Shown here: piece by piece, positions 1 through 8,697 of the stretch | Layout: each line of letters opens with the position of its first letter | Position numbering within the stretch: position 1 is the stretch's first letter | Assembly (NCBI RefSeq): GCF_947502415.1 | Contig: NZ_CANMZV010000010.1 | Coordinates: 1-64,000, forward strand | DNA from: an uncultured Photobacterium sp. | GTDB lineage: Bacteria; Pseudomonadota; Gammaproteobacteria; Enterobacterales; Vibrionaceae | Direction: 5' to 3' | DNA: 64,000 bases | Translations under genes and position numbers: made by a program | The notes under the pieces: model-generated | What the model was told of the DNA's origin: nothing | Seen by the model: the letters and a program-made list of their open reading frames with translations, nothing else | Database searches by the model: none

Positions 1-314
1 GACATATATTTTGCTTACCGCCCCCTGTCTAATCTACGGATTTAAATTAGGCGACAACTATCCTGACACAGGGGGGACACATTCTGTCCATAAGTGGGGT
101 AATTTTGAGTCGAAGTTTGGGCTAGTATTTTATTTGAGTCGCTCTCATACATACGCCCCCCTTCCAGAAAGCCTACAACCCCTACAAACCGTCTATTTCT
201 GTCTTCATACCCTAAGACTTCAGGTCACACGCGCGCGCGACATACATTAGTAAATTCTAATTTAACTTACCCAATGATATAATTTAGCCATCGCTAATGT
301 ATAAGAGCTCAACC
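1..314. other. left edge, no gene recognised
   Basis: This stretch precedes the phage-like gene at 315. It has short C/G homopolymer runs and an open frame at 11-250 with no recognisable protein character and no clear ribosome binding site. I see no tRNA, terminator or attachment site. It probably belongs to the same phage-derived segment, which continues beyond the window edge. Confidence 0.4.
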
Positions 315-794
315 ATGGTCGCGCCGAAGGGAAATACCTATAACAACAAGTACAAACCCGAATACGCCGAACAGGTGTATAAGCTGTGTCTGCTCAATGC
401 CATCGACCGCGAGTTAGCTGACTTCTTTGAAGTAAGCGTTGATACCATCCGCAACTGGTCTATCCGGCACCCTGAGTTCGATGCGGCAAAACGTGCGGGC
501 AAAATGAAGGCAGATGCGGAAGTAGCGTCTAAGTTATTTAGCCGAGCTGTTGGTTGTTCAGTGAAGAAACAGCGCGTATTAAACAACGGCTCCGTCGTTG
601 ATTACTACGAAGAACTTCCGCCGGATACCCGTGCCATTGAGTATTGGCTGCAGTGCCGAAACCACGATAAATGGAACTCAAAGCAGCAGGTAGAGCTTTC
701 TGGCAGCCAAGAGAACCCATTAGCCTTTCTTCTTGCCGAGGTTGCGACAGAGGCAGAGAACGCGAGCCCGTTACCGTACGGAGAATTGTCATGA
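315..794 (+). CDS. phage terminase small subunit-like HTH protein
   Basis: A protein of 159 residues beginning MVAPKGN. A basic N-terminal tail is followed by a helix-turn-helix (about residues 30-60, ELADFFEVSVDTIRNW), then a middle segment where small subunits of phage packaging terminases carry KADA...A(S/E)xLxxRAxG, and PPDTRAIEYWL near residue 110. Terminase small subunits recognise phage DNA and load the large subunit; that role is inferred from resemblance only. An upstream in-frame ATG at 297 is possible, but MVAPKGN matches how the family usually begins. The stop overlaps the start of the next small gene, and an integrase lies downstream on the other strand, so this looks like part of a prophage or its remnant. 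No large terminase subunit is visible. Confidence 0.6.
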   Translation: MVAPKGNTYNNKYKPEYAEQVYKLCLLNAIDRELADFFEVSVDTIRNWSIRHPEFDAAKRAGKMKADAEVASKLFSRAVGCSVKKQRVLNNGSVVDYYEELPPDTRAIEYWLQCRNHDKWNSKQQVELSGSQENPLAFLLAEVATEAENASPLPYGELS

Positions 795-931
795 ATGACA
801 AAGGTCATGTCGTATTGCACTTAGTTGTTTTTACATTGTTCCTTTCTATATGTTTTAACAGCTCGTTTATATATTTTATTTGGGCAATATCTGGTACATA
901 TGTGAGCTATATATCCACGTTAAATAAGTAG
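791..931 (+). CDS. 46-residue membrane peptide, translationally coupled
   Basis: The start codon at 791-793 overlaps the stop of the terminase-like gene (ATGA), a classic coupled arrangement. The product, MNDKGHVVLH..., is 46 residues, with a long hydrophobic stretch from about residue 7 to 40 (VVLHLVVFTLFLSICF, then FIYFIWAISGTYVSYI) and a short polar tail ending LNK. It probably forms one or two membrane helices. I do not recognise the family. Its size, hydrophobicity and place beside a packaging gene fit a phage lysis (holin-like) or accessory membrane peptide, which is inference. Confidence 0.4.
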   Translation: MNDKGHVVLHLVVFTLFLSICFNSSFIYFIWAISGTYVSYISTLNK

Positions 932-1129
932 CGCCATCTAGCTATGTGAGAAGGAATGATCTTGTTCATTAACGTGTAGCTGTTATTTTTGTTTTGTATT
1001 TTTATCATAGTTTGACTAGCTTTAGGTGATCCACTGTAAGGTGTTGATTTATCTACCGTAGCGGGTGACGTGTGTGCCGGGATGTGGCTGGTGGGGCCCC
1101 CCCCATACCAACATTAGTTGTTACGACAA

Positions 1130-2623
1130 TTAGGTTACGAATACCTTATTTACCAACTCATCATACAGAACATCGATATTAACCCCCGCCGCCCCGTATA
1201 ACCCATAAGTAATCGTTCCTCCTGCATGTCCAAGTACCAGTTTGGTGAATGCTTCCGGCATACCTTTGTTAAGACACAAGGTACTAAGTGAGTGTCTGAA
1301 CGAATGGAAAGATATTGAGTTGGTCAGTTTGCCTTTGAAGTGTTTCATAGCCAGGCTAAACCAGTTACTCAGCGTGTTCCGTGCCTTGCCTTTGGTTCGG
1401 AATAGGTAATCCATATCATCATCAAGTGTCTCAACCACTTCGGCTATAAAAGTTTTTAGGTCAAATTCGTAAGCGCCATCCACAAGCGGGACGTCACGGA
1501 TTGAGTTTGAATTTTTGACTGAGTTGCCGTCATAGTCCTCATGTATAGAGATATACCAGTTCCCAACGTCCGTTTGTTTTACATCAGCCTTTCTTAACTG
1601 TGTAAGCTCCGCAATCCGACAACCTGTTATCGCTGCAATACGGGCAATCCAGCCAAGGTAAGGGGAGTGGGGCTTTTGTACTTTTCGAGTCACTGCGAAG
1701 TTATCAATGTGTTGTAGTAACGCGGGAATGCTTTCCGTCGGTATCGACTTAGCTTTCTCTTTCTTGTTGATAGGCGAATTTTCACGGATTTTTAGCTTAA
1801 TTGCTGGTGATTTGTCTATAAGTTCATTTATCTCCGCAAATTCGAACAGCGATACAAAATCACCCATACGCAGGTTGACGGTTGATGCTTTAAAGCCGTC
1901 ATCAATCATCGCTTGCCTGAGCTTGATAAGGTCGTTGCGCTTGATGTCCGTCAGGTGCTTAGTATGCAAGCCTAGCTGTTTGATGAACTTCTCTAGTGTG
2001 GTGAGCGAGGCTTTGCGGCAGTACTCAGTAGAGGGCTTCCAAGCGTGGGAAGCAATCTTATCTTCAATGAACCGCTTAATCAGGGATGTAATCGTGATTT
2101 TCGGTTCACGTTCTGATGGCTCTACCGTCTTTGGAAATAACTGGGCATGCTGATGAGGTAGTTCTATATCGTGACCATTACGGCACCCAGGAACCACTCT
2201 ACGAACAATCTGGCGGCTATCTGTCGCGAACCAATCATAACGTTCTCGTTCACTACTCAGCTCATGACGGGCGATAGTCCGAGATGTCGTCCTGACATCC
2301 TCAAAGTCCGTATAGCCCCCAATTCCATCAACCAGCCTTTGCTTCAGGTAATCAGCATTCCCCACGGCTCGGTATCGCTGGCTTGTTCTTAATGACACAG
2401 TAACGGACTTTCGTTTTGGTTTTCCTGTGTAGTGCAGGATTCGCAGGTAAAAGGTGTTCACCTTCTTCAGGATTGAGAAGTGCAGGGTACCTTCAGCGTC
2501 ATTTGTGTGACCTCTGTGATTGACCTTTTGTGTGACTTCTTGTTTGACCTCCGAGGTATTGTTATACGAATCAGAGCATGTATTGTGGTGATATGAGGGT
2601 ACAGGTTTGTTGGGTGTCATCAT
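1130..2623 (-). CDS. tyrosine site-specific recombinase (phage-type integrase)
   Basis: A protein of 497 residues. The C-terminal half carries the tyrosine recombinase catalytic set: Arg336 in TGCRIAEL, His440-x-x-Arg443 in HSFRH, His466 in GHA and the nucleophile, probably Tyr476 in YGLYG. A SAM-like core-binding domain lies at about 175-275, and the N-terminal 100 residues resemble the arm-binding region of integrases that integrate prophages and islands. Such enzymes recombine attP with attB to insert or excise the element. The gene runs toward the terminase-like gene and begins about 140 bp before the exonuclease gene, so the chromosomal junction may lie at 2624-2762. I could not identify att repeats there. 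The first Met (two adjacent ATGs) is uncertain. Confidence 0.85.
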   Translation of the reverse strand: MMTPNKPVPSYHHNTCSDSYNNTSEVKQEVTQKVNHRGHTNDAEGTLHFSILKKVNTFYLRILHYTGKPKRKSVTVSLRTSQRYRAVGNADYLKQRLVDGIGGYTDFEDVRTTSRTIARHELSSERERYDWFATDSRQIVRRVVPGCRNGHDIELPHQHAQLFPKTVEPSEREPKITITSLIKRFIEDKIASHAWKPSTEYCRKASLTTLEKFIKQLGLHTKHLTDIKRNDLIKLRQAMIDDGFKASTVNLRMGDFVSLFEFAEINELIDKSPAIKLKIRENSPINKKEKAKSIPTESIPALLQHIDNFAVTRKVQKPHSPYLGWIARIAAITGCRIAELTQLRKADVKQTDVGNWYISIHEDYDGNSVKNSNSIRDVPLVDGAYEFDLKTFIAEVVETLDDDMDYLFRTKGKARNTLSNWFSLAMKHFKGKLTNSISFHSFRHSLSTLCLNKGMPEAFTKLVLGHAGGTITYGLYGAAGVNIDVLYDELVNKVFVT

Positions 2624-2762
2624 GCTTGTAACTCCCTAAGGAATCAGCGAGTTACTCTGAAATCATCCACTTAACGCGCTCTCATACCCTTCAGATCTTT
2701 GGCGAACCGGGCGCTAGATGGTATCCTTCCAGCCCAGTTTTAGCGTTGTGCCCGGAAAAGTA

Positions 2763-3308
2763 ATGAATTTTAATCGTATTGTCTGCTTTGACCTCGAAAT
2801 GTGTTGTTGGAATGATGGTCGTGAGTCGAGAACCGGTGAAATTATCGAGATCGGTGTTGCCGAGCTTGATTTGACGAACGGTGAGATAGTGCGGCGAGCA
2901 CAGCATTTTGTGAAGCCAGAACGAGATGAAGTATCTCAGTTTTGTACTGAGCTTACCGGTATCAAGCCGGAAGTGATAGAGAAAAACGGTAAACCACTTG
3001 CGGCAATCCTGAAGTCGATTGAGCAGAAGTTTGGTGGCCGACATAAAATCTATGCAGCCTGGGGACGTGATGATTTAATCTTGCGGGCTGAATGTAAAGA
3101 GAAGGGCATCAAGGTTCCTTTTACTGAATATCTGAATTTAGCGACCTTATTCCGTTTGCAGCGCCATGTGAACAATAAGCGTTGTGGTCAGCGTGCGGCT
3201 ATGGATATGGCTGGCGTGGAATGGGAAGGACGCCAGCATTCAGGCTATGATGATGCTTATAATCTGGCGCGCTTAGCCACAACTATGTTTATTCGTTCGG
3301 AAGAATAA
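2763..3308 (+). CDS. DEDDh-family 3'-5' exonuclease
   Basis: A protein of 181 residues from the ATG at 2763, chosen because GGAAAAG sits just upstream; an in-frame codon at 2718 would add 15 residues lacking family character. All DEDDh exonuclease motifs are visible: Exo I CFDLE (Asp10, Glu12), Exo II AAWGRDD (about Asp103) and Exo III HSGYDD (His159-x4-Asp164). The protein resembles stand-alone KapD/ERI-1-like exonucleases, which trim RNA or DNA from the 3' end using two metal ions. It is a single-gene unit closed by a strong terminator. It sits immediately outside the integrase and is probably core genome, although a cargo role cannot be excluded. Confidence 0.8.
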   Translation: MNFNRIVCFDLEMCCWNDGRESRTGEIIEIGVAELDLTNGEIVRRAQHFVKPERDEVSQFCTELTGIKPEVIEKNGKPLAAILKSIEQKFGGRHKIYAAWGRDDLILRAECKEKGIKVPFTEYLNLATLFRLQRHVNNKRCGQRAAMDMAGVEWEGRQHSGYDDAYNLARLATTMFIRSEE

Positions 3309-3322
3309 ATCCGAAGAACTAC

Positions 3323-3348
3323 AAAAAGCCGCGTTATGCGGCTTTTTT
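3323..3348 (+). terminator. rho-independent terminator after exonuclease gene
   Basis: A 10-bp stem (AAAAAGCCGC / GCGGCTTTTT) with a 5-base loop is followed by a T run, 14 bp after the exonuclease stop codon. Confidence 0.9.
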
Positions 3349-3382
3349 GATTGGTTGATGAAGCTCAAACAGAAAAGCTTCG

Positions 3383-3700
3383 CTAAGCAAAGCGAACGTT
3401 CATGGTGATTTCAGCCCGAAAAAACAGGTTGCCTGCGGTATCTTTCACCTCGACTGTCATGCCAACCGGGATCCAGCGGCATTTGGTTGGAACAGAGACA
3501 TCGGTCATTATCCCTCCGGCCAGTTCGGCCATATTACACATCGCTATCGCATGGACAGTATTGATGTGGTTTGTGACCTTTCGCCGTTTTTTGATCGCGA
3601 CTTCTGTATAGCCTGGTTTAAGTTCGAGGAACTGCGGTTTGATGGTGGAGAAGTAGGGGGCTATACGGACAGTAAGGAGATATCGGTAAATGTCTGACAA
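3383..3700 (-). CDS. short DUF4442/PaaI-like hotdog protein, possibly decayed
   Basis: About 105 residues. The middle (KPGYTEVAIKKRRKV, NHINTVHAIAMCNMAELAGG, MTDVSVP, RWIPVGMTVE) is characteristic of DUF4442 hotdog-fold proteins, relatives of PaaI thioesterases. Two things are odd. The frame opens only with TTG (3698-3700) or other non-ATG codons, a stop lying seven codons farther upstream, whereas relatives begin earlier with an N-terminal helix. Also, the chain passes almost directly from GMTVE to VKDTAGN, where family members as I recall them have about 25-30 more residues. Both suggest in-frame deletion and N-terminal loss, so the gene may be a remnant. Any hydrolase activity on acyl-CoA is family inference. 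Confidence 0.5.
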   Translation of the reverse strand: MSDIYRYLLTVRIAPYFSTIKPQFLELKPGYTEVAIKKRRKVTNHINTVHAIAMCNMAELAGGIMTDVSVPTKCRWIPVGMTVEVKDTAGNLFFRAEITMNVRFA

Positions 3701-3813
3701 TAGAGTCAGGATGTCTTTTCAGAGATATTTATTTCTAAAATGACCTGCCAGAATAAAGCCCAATCAAAGAGTGATTTTTATAAATACCTGTAACTCCAAT
3801 TTTTAGGCAGACC

Positions 3814-4701
3814 ATGTTCTATTTATTTCCTTTATTAACAGTTTCAATTTGGGCAGGGAACGCCATTGTTAACAAGCTCTCGTGTAGCGTGATCGATCCG
3901 GGAGCCATTTCATTTTACCGCTGGTTTTTCGCCATGTCGGTGCTTACGCCCTTCATGTTGCGGTCGGTATGGCGCAGCCGTTTGGTGATCCGTCCTTATC
4001 TACCTAAGCTGGCATTCCTGGCTTTACTTGGTATGGTTCTGAACCAGTCGTTAGGCTATTTTGCCGCAGCGACAACCACGGCAACGAATATGGCATTGAT
4101 CATCTCGCTGGTGCCATTGATTAGCATGTTTTTGAGTGTGCCTTTGCTCGGGCAACGGCTGTTGCCATTGGCGATTGTCGGTGCAGTGCTCTCTTTATCT
4201 GGTTTGGTGCTAATGCTCAGCCATGGCGATATAAGTATCCTTGTGGCACAAGGTATTACCGAAGGAGATGCTTTGGTACTGCTGGCTGCGTTTGTCTATG
4301 CCTTGTACTGTGTGTTGCTGAAACGCTGGCAAATGCCGCTGAGTAACTGGCAATCGGTATATGTTCAGGGAGTTTTGGCTGTCTTGATGCTAACCCCGCT
4401 TCTGCTTAGCAGCGAGCGTGTGACAGTTACTTCCGAGTCTTTACCGCTGATTATGTACGCGGCGATCTTTGCGTCGGTGATTGCTCCTTGGTGTTGGTTG
4501 CAGGGAATTCAACGTTTAGGTGCTGACAGTGCGGCGATGTTCATGAACCTGATGCCGGTGATCACGGCTGGTATTGCCAGTGTGATGCTCAATGAGCAGC
4601 TGGCAGCTTATCACTACGTTGGTGGCGGAATGGTGTTGGCTGGTGTGGTGCTGGCACAGCGGAAGCCCAAAGCCATGCCGCAGCAGCTTGCTACTGCATA
4701 A
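3814..4701 (+). CDS. EamA-family (DMT) inner-membrane transporter
   Basis: A protein of 295 residues with about ten hydrophobic helices in two repeated EamA halves. Near the N terminus is WAGNAIVNK, the WxxN signature of RhaT/YdcZ-type exporters, and the second half carries GITEGDALVLLAAFVYALYC. EamA proteins of the drug/metabolite transporter superfamily export amino acids, metabolites or drugs across the inner membrane; the substrate cannot be read from sequence. It is a single transcription unit with its own terminator. The azlCD export pair follows, so two possible amino-acid efflux systems are adjacent. Confidence 0.85.
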   Translation: MFYLFPLLTVSIWAGNAIVNKLSCSVIDPGAISFYRWFFAMSVLTPFMLRSVWRSRLVIRPYLPKLAFLALLGMVLNQSLGYFAAATTTATNMALIISLVPLISMFLSVPLLGQRLLPLAIVGAVLSLSGLVLMLSHGDISILVAQGITEGDALVLLAAFVYALYCVLLKRWQMPLSNWQSVYVQGVLAVLMLTPLLLSSERVTVTSESLPLIMYAAIFASVIAPWCWLQGIQRLGADSAAMFMNLMPVITAGIASVMLNEQLAAYHYVGGGMVLAGVVLAQRKPKAMPQQLATA

Positions 4702-4717
4702 ATCGGAACAAAAATGT

Positions 4718-4752
4718 AAGCGGCAGTCGTCTTCGGATGACTGCCGCTTTTT
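4718..4752 (+). terminator. rho-independent terminator after EamA gene
   Basis: An 11-bp GC-rich stem (AAGCGGCAGTC / GACTGCCGCTT) with a 10-base loop is followed by TTT, 16 bp after the EamA stop codon. Confidence 0.9.
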
Positions 4753-4843
4753 ATTGTTTAGTGTTACGCGGCAATTTTGATATGTTGAAGAGCTGATAAA
4801 GGCAATGATACACAGCGAACACTTTAAAAATGCATGAGGAAGC

Positions 4844-5590
4844 ATGGACTTAGATTCACAACATACAACAACCAATCAGTTAAGTAAGGGCCGCTTGTTT
4901 ATGCAAGGCGCGCTCGCTATTACTCCTTTGAGTATTGCAGTGATCCCCTGGGGCTTATTGGCTGGCTCATTTGCGATGGATATCGGATTAACTCCGTTTG
5001 AAGGCCAGGGGCTGTCCGCGATTGTTTTCGCCGGAGCTGCCCAGCTGGCGGCCATGGGAATGATTAAGGTCGGTGCTGGTTTGGGGACCATTTTGCTGAC
5101 AACCCTGATTATTACTTCCCGTCATCTGCTTTACAGTGTTTCTATGCGCAATAAAGTCAGCCGTTTGCCGCTTCGCTGGCGTGCATTGTTGGGCTTTCTT
5201 TTAACCGATGAACTGTTTGCTATTTGTGGCCATCATTCACCGAAGCAGTTTGAACGCTGGTATGCATTTGGGGCTGGGATTTGGTTTTATCTTTGCTGGA
5301 ATGTGGCGACATTAACTGGGATTCTGGCCGGTAAGTATATTCCGGCGCTCGATCAGCTGGGCTTAGAGTTTGCGATAGCTGCGACCTTTATTGCCATTGT
5401 GATCCCGACGATAGTTCGGTTGTCGATGATTGTTACCGTAATTTCAGCGCTTTTGCTTTCGGTGTTATTTCATTACTGGGCACTTGATGGCGGTTTAATG
5501 TTAGCGAGCCTGGTGGCGATGGCACTTGGCTATCTGACTGAAACCTATGTCGAAAAGGCTGGTGATGAAAAGCGTGGGGAGGCGGTATGA
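4844..5590 (+). CDS. azlC: AzlC-family branched-chain amino acid exporter, large subunit
   Basis: A protein of 248 residues, strongly hydrophobic, with typical AzlC segments: the N-terminal ALAITPLSIAVIPWGLLAG, then GLSAIVFAGAAQLAAMGM, then TSRHLLYSVSMR and the LTDELFAI motif. AzlC forms the main channel of the AzlCD (YgaZH-type) exporter that removes branched-chain amino acids or methionine from the cell. GAGGAAGC precedes the ATG. The stop overlaps the azlD start by 4 bp, indicating translational coupling. No Lrp/AsnC-type regulator, often found beside azlCD, is present here. Confidence 0.9.
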   Translation: MDLDSQHTTTNQLSKGRLFMQGALAITPLSIAVIPWGLLAGSFAMDIGLTPFEGQGLSAIVFAGAAQLAAMGMIKVGAGLGTILLTTLIITSRHLLYSVSMRNKVSRLPLRWRALLGFLLTDELFAICGHHSPKQFERWYAFGAGIWFYLCWNVATLTGILAGKYIPALDQLGLEFAIAATFIAIVIPTIVRLSMIVTVISALLLSVLFHYWALDGGLMLASLVAMALGYLTETYVEKAGDEKRGEAV

Positions 5591-5901
5591 TCTGGTTAAT
5601 AATTTTTTCAATGGCGACTGTGATTTTTATCAGCCGATACCTGTTTCTCGAACCCCGCTTGCCGGTAAGACTTAATTCGCAGGTGCAGCGATTGCTGAGC
5701 TATTCGAGTCCGGCGGTATTAACAGCGATTTGGGCTCCGATTGTATTTATGCCGGAAGGGGAGTTATCGGTTTCTATTTCCAATCCTTACCTGATCGCTG
5801 CTGTGGTTGCAGCTGTGCTGGCATGGAAAACGAAGAATGTATTGCTGACTGCGGTGATCAGTATGGCTCTTTTCTTTGTTCTCCATCACTGGATGGGATA
5901 A
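5587..5901 (+). CDS. azlD: AzlD-domain exporter small subunit
   Basis: A protein of 104 residues with four predicted helices and the AzlD hallmarks: ATVIFISRYLFL at the N terminus, LLSYSSPAVLTAIWAPIVF in the middle and AAVLAWKTKNVLLT later. AzlD is the small partner required by AzlC for amino-acid export. The start codon overlaps the azlC stop codon (ATGA). A strong stem-loop follows the stop, ending the two-gene operon. Confidence 0.9.
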   Translation: MIWLIIFSMATVIFISRYLFLEPRLPVRLNSQVQRLLSYSSPAVLTAIWAPIVFMPEGELSVSISNPYLIAAVVAAVLAWKTKNVLLTAVISMALFFVLHHWMG

Positions 5902-5913
5902 TTCTGGATGTTG

Positions 5914-5940
5914 AAAGCGGGTCAGAAAGACCCGCTTTTT
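5914..5940 (+). terminator. terminator between azlD and the convergent efflux gene
   Basis: A 10-bp stem (AAAGCGGGTC / GACCCGCTTT) with loop AGAAA is followed by a T run. It is strong for azlCD, and the opposite strand could also partly terminate the emrB-type gene ending at 5953. Confidence 0.9.
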
Positions 5941-5952
5941 ACATTGGTTTGT

Positions 5953-7533
5953 TTAGTTTTTCGAACTCAGCATGATCACGGCGGCAACGGCCAGGAAGGC
6001 GCTCATCATCAGAAATGCGTCGTTATAGGCCATGATTGCCGCATCACGCTGCATGGTTCCCATTATTGATGCCTGTGCCTGCAACATTGCGGTACCGGAA
6101 TCACTACCGGACTGGATGAAAAAGCCAGCCTGCTGCTTTAATTGGTACCAGGCATCGCTGCTGATACTTGGCAGGGCGGTTTTGATATGGGCAAGATGTT
6201 CCCGTGTTTTGTTATCCAGCATGGTTGCGATAATCGCAATACTGAAAGCACCGCCCAGGTTGCGCATCACATTCGTTAGTGTCGAGGCATCCGGTGTCTC
6301 TGCTTTGCTGATCCCCTGCATAGCGACCAATGACAGCGGCACCATAATAAATGGGCTGCCGATTGCGCGCAGCAGCATCGAGAAAATTAGCTGCTGACCG
6401 CCAAAGTTGATGCTCATATGGGTATTAACGTAGCAGCTGATCCCGAACATCATAAAGCCAAAGGTGACCAGGTATTTGGGTTTGATAATCCGGGTAAGTT
6501 TGGGTACCAGCGGGAAAATTAATAATTGCGGGAAGCCCATCCACATCAAAACCTCACCGATCTCTAGCGCGTTGTAGTGCTGGATCTGGGTCAGATAGAG
6601 CGGCAGGACGTAAATCGAGCCCAGCAATGCCATTCCCAGGATCAGGTAGGCAATACAAGACATCGCAAACTGGCCGTTTTTCAACAGCCTCAAATTGACC
6701 AGCGGCTGCTTTTGTTGTAGCTCGTTGATCACAAAATAGACCAGGCTGACAGCCGAGATAATCGATAGGGTGACGATAAAATCAGAGCTGAACCATTCTT
6801 CACGGTTTCCTTCTTCCAGTACTACTTCCAGACAACCAAGTCCCAGCGCCATCGTGATGATCCCGATCCAGTCAGCCTTGAGTAGGCTGGATATATTGAG
6901 TGGTTCATCGTCCAGACCGTGGCGGATCATGCTGATCACCAGTATCGCTGGGGGAATGTTGATATAGAAGATGTAGTGCCATGACAGGTTTTCGGTGAGC
7001 CATCCTCCAAGTGTCGGGCCGATAGATGGGGCAAAGGTAGCGGTGACCCCGAACATTGCCATCCCGATAGCACGTTTCTGGATCGGCAGCAGTTGAACAA
7101 CCAGAGAAAATGCCAGCGGGATCAGGGCGCCACCGCTAAATCCTTGTAATGCACGGAATATGATCATTGAGGTCATGTTCCAGGAAAAAGAGCACAGTAA
7201 GGATGCGCTAACAAATATCAATGTCGTCCACGTGAGGTAGCGACGCTTTCCCAGAGCCCTGGATAACCAGCCACTAAGCGGGATAGCTATCATCTCGGCG
7301 ACCAGGTAGGAGGTCGAGATCCAGGAGCTCTCATCCAGCGTTGCAGATAGCGCACCCTGAATATCTTTAAGTGACGAGTTGGTGATCTGAATATCCAGGA
7401 TTGCCATGAATGCCCCGATTAAACCACCAATCAGGGCAATCCAGTGACGGCGGGGGACATCTTGTTGTTCTGGCGCGATTGGTTTGCTGCCAGATGTGGC
7501 AGAGGGCTTCATGGTAGAGGCAGACATACTCAT
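5953..7533 (-). CDS. emrB: EmrB/QacA-type MFS multidrug efflux pump (DHA2)
   Basis: A protein of 526 residues with about 14 hydrophobic helices. DHA2 signatures are present: the helix-1 motif AFMAILDIQITNSSLKDI, WISTSYLVAEMIAIPLSGWLS (motif A region) and motif C, FGVTATFAPSIGPTLGGWL. DHA2 pumps exchange protons for hydrophobic drugs, bile salts or uncouplers. With the membrane fusion protein encoded 4 bp upstream and an external TolC it would form a tripartite pump spanning both membranes. Two Met codons (7533, 7527) could start it. The symbol reflects similarity to E. coli EmrB, not proven substrate equivalence. Confidence 0.88.
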   Translation of the reverse strand: MSMSASTMKPSATSGSKPIAPEQQDVPRRHWIALIGGLIGAFMAILDIQITNSSLKDIQGALSATLDESSWISTSYLVAEMIAIPLSGWLSRALGKRRYLTWTTLIFVSASLLCSFSWNMTSMIIFRALQGFSGGALIPLAFSLVVQLLPIQKRAIGMAMFGVTATFAPSIGPTLGGWLTENLSWHYIFYINIPPAILVISMIRHGLDDEPLNISSLLKADWIGIITMALGLGCLEVVLEEGNREEWFSSDFIVTLSIISAVSLVYFVINELQQKQPLVNLRLLKNGQFAMSCIAYLILGMALLGSIYVLPLYLTQIQHYNALEIGEVLMWMGFPQLLIFPLVPKLTRIIKPKYLVTFGFMMFGISCYVNTHMSINFGGQQLIFSMLLRAIGSPFIMVPLSLVAMQGISKAETPDASTLTNVMRNLGGAFSIAIIATMLDNKTREHLAHIKTALPSISSDAWYQLKQQAGFFIQSGSDSGTAMLQAQASIMGTMQRDAAIMAYNDAFLMMSAFLAVAAVIMLSSKN

Positions 7534-7537
7534 CGTC

Positions 7538-8581
7538 TTAACCTCGGGTGTCGACGGTTGTGATAACAGAGAGGCCAGGGATCAGGCGTCCTTTTAGTGT
7601 AGCTGGATCACTGATGGTAATTTTGACCGGCACACGTTGGACTATTTTAGTGAAGTTGCCAGTTGCGTTTTCCGGTGGCAGCAGTGCGAATTTCGCACCG
7701 GTTGCGGGTGAGAAGCTATCCACCACACCTTCCAACGGGCTATCAGGGAAGGCATCCAGCTCTACCTTAACTTTCTGTCCCTGGTGGATATCAGCGAGTT
7801 GAGTTTCTTTGAAATTGGCCTCAATCCAGACATTGGATGTCGGTACCAGGCTCATCAGCGGCATACCTGGTTGTACGTACAAGCCTACGCGGAGGCTACG
7901 CTTGCCGACAATACCGTCAACCGGCGCATAGATTTTTGTATAGCTAAGGTTCAGGTCGGCTTGCTCTAGCTGAACCTTGGCTTCGCTCACAGAGGCTTCA
8001 GCCTGCACTATCTGGCTGGTAATGACCGCAAGTTGATCCTTGGCGGCCTGATAGCTTGCTGTGGCCTTATCGAGTTGCGCCTTGGTGACTTTCTGATGAG
8101 ATACGGCATCATCAAGTTCGTCCTGGGAGGAGTAATCGCGCTCTAGCAGGCTTCTGGTGCGGGTAACTTGCTGCTGTGCTCGCTCGTATTCAGCTTTAGC
8201 GGAAGCGATTTGGCTTTCGGACTGGCGAATAACGGTATTTTGTAAGTTGTGTTGTGCATTTAGATTATTGATAGCCGCTTTGCTGACAGCGAGCTTGGCT
8301 TCGGCTTTATCACGGGCAGCAATGAAATCACGGTCATCAATTGTTGCCAGTAATTGTCCGGCTTGTACGGCTTGGTTGTCGATAACGAATGACTCGGTGA
8401 TATAGCCCGATACCTTCGAACTGATATTAGTAATATCGCCCTGAAGGTAAGCATTATCTGTTGATTCAAAATATTGTCCGTAGCTAAACCAGTATCCGCC
8501 GGCACTAAGACCCAATGCCAACATGATGGCGGTTGCGATCAGCGGGGCTTTTGTCTTGTTAGATTGGGAGTTGTTTGCCAT
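7538..8581 (-). CDS. emrA: HlyD/EmrA-type periplasmic adaptor (membrane fusion protein)
   Basis: A protein of 347 residues. After a single N-terminal anchor helix (about 13-32, APLIATAIMLALGLSAGGYWF) come a lipoyl half-motif with STDNAYLQGDITNISSKVSGYI, a long alpha-helical hairpin (about 85-205, rich in A, Q, E and K), the second lipoyl half with LSYTKIYAPVDGIVGKRSLRVG, and a beta-barrel domain. This is the architecture of EmrA, which links an EmrB-type pump to TolC. It is the first gene of the efflux operon, and the LysR gene is transcribed divergently 116 bp away. Confidence 0.88.
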   Translation of the reverse strand: MANNSQSNKTKAPLIATAIMLALGLSAGGYWFSYGQYFESTDNAYLQGDITNISSKVSGYITESFVIDNQAVQAGQLLATIDDRDFIAARDKAEAKLAVSKAAINNLNAQHNLQNTVIRQSESQIASAKAEYERAQQQVTRTRSLLERDYSSQDELDDAVSHQKVTKAQLDKATASYQAAKDQLAVITSQIVQAEASVSEAKVQLEQADLNLSYTKIYAPVDGIVGKRSLRVGLYVQPGMPLMSLVPTSNVWIEANFKETQLADIHQGQKVKVELDAFPDSPLEGVVDSFSPATGAKFALLPPENATGNFTKIVQRVPVKITISDPATLKGRLIPGLSVITTVDTRG

Positions 8582-8697
8582 GAAGCCTCTTACCTTTGGA
8601 ATAAATACTGAGAAATTTTTGTGTTACAAAGTGTAATTGAAAAAGATTGGTTGATTGGATAGGAAAAAAGGGAAACACTGTTGCAGGAATCTAATTA

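Noticed and set aside
11..250. 79-codon frame at the left edge
   Set aside because: Composition is not protein-like, no ribosome binding site and no recognisable domain.
2624..2762. Possible attachment site next to the integrase; the decamer GCTCTCATAC also occurs near 143
   Set aside because: A 10-base match is too short to support an att repeat and no tRNA or other usual target is present.
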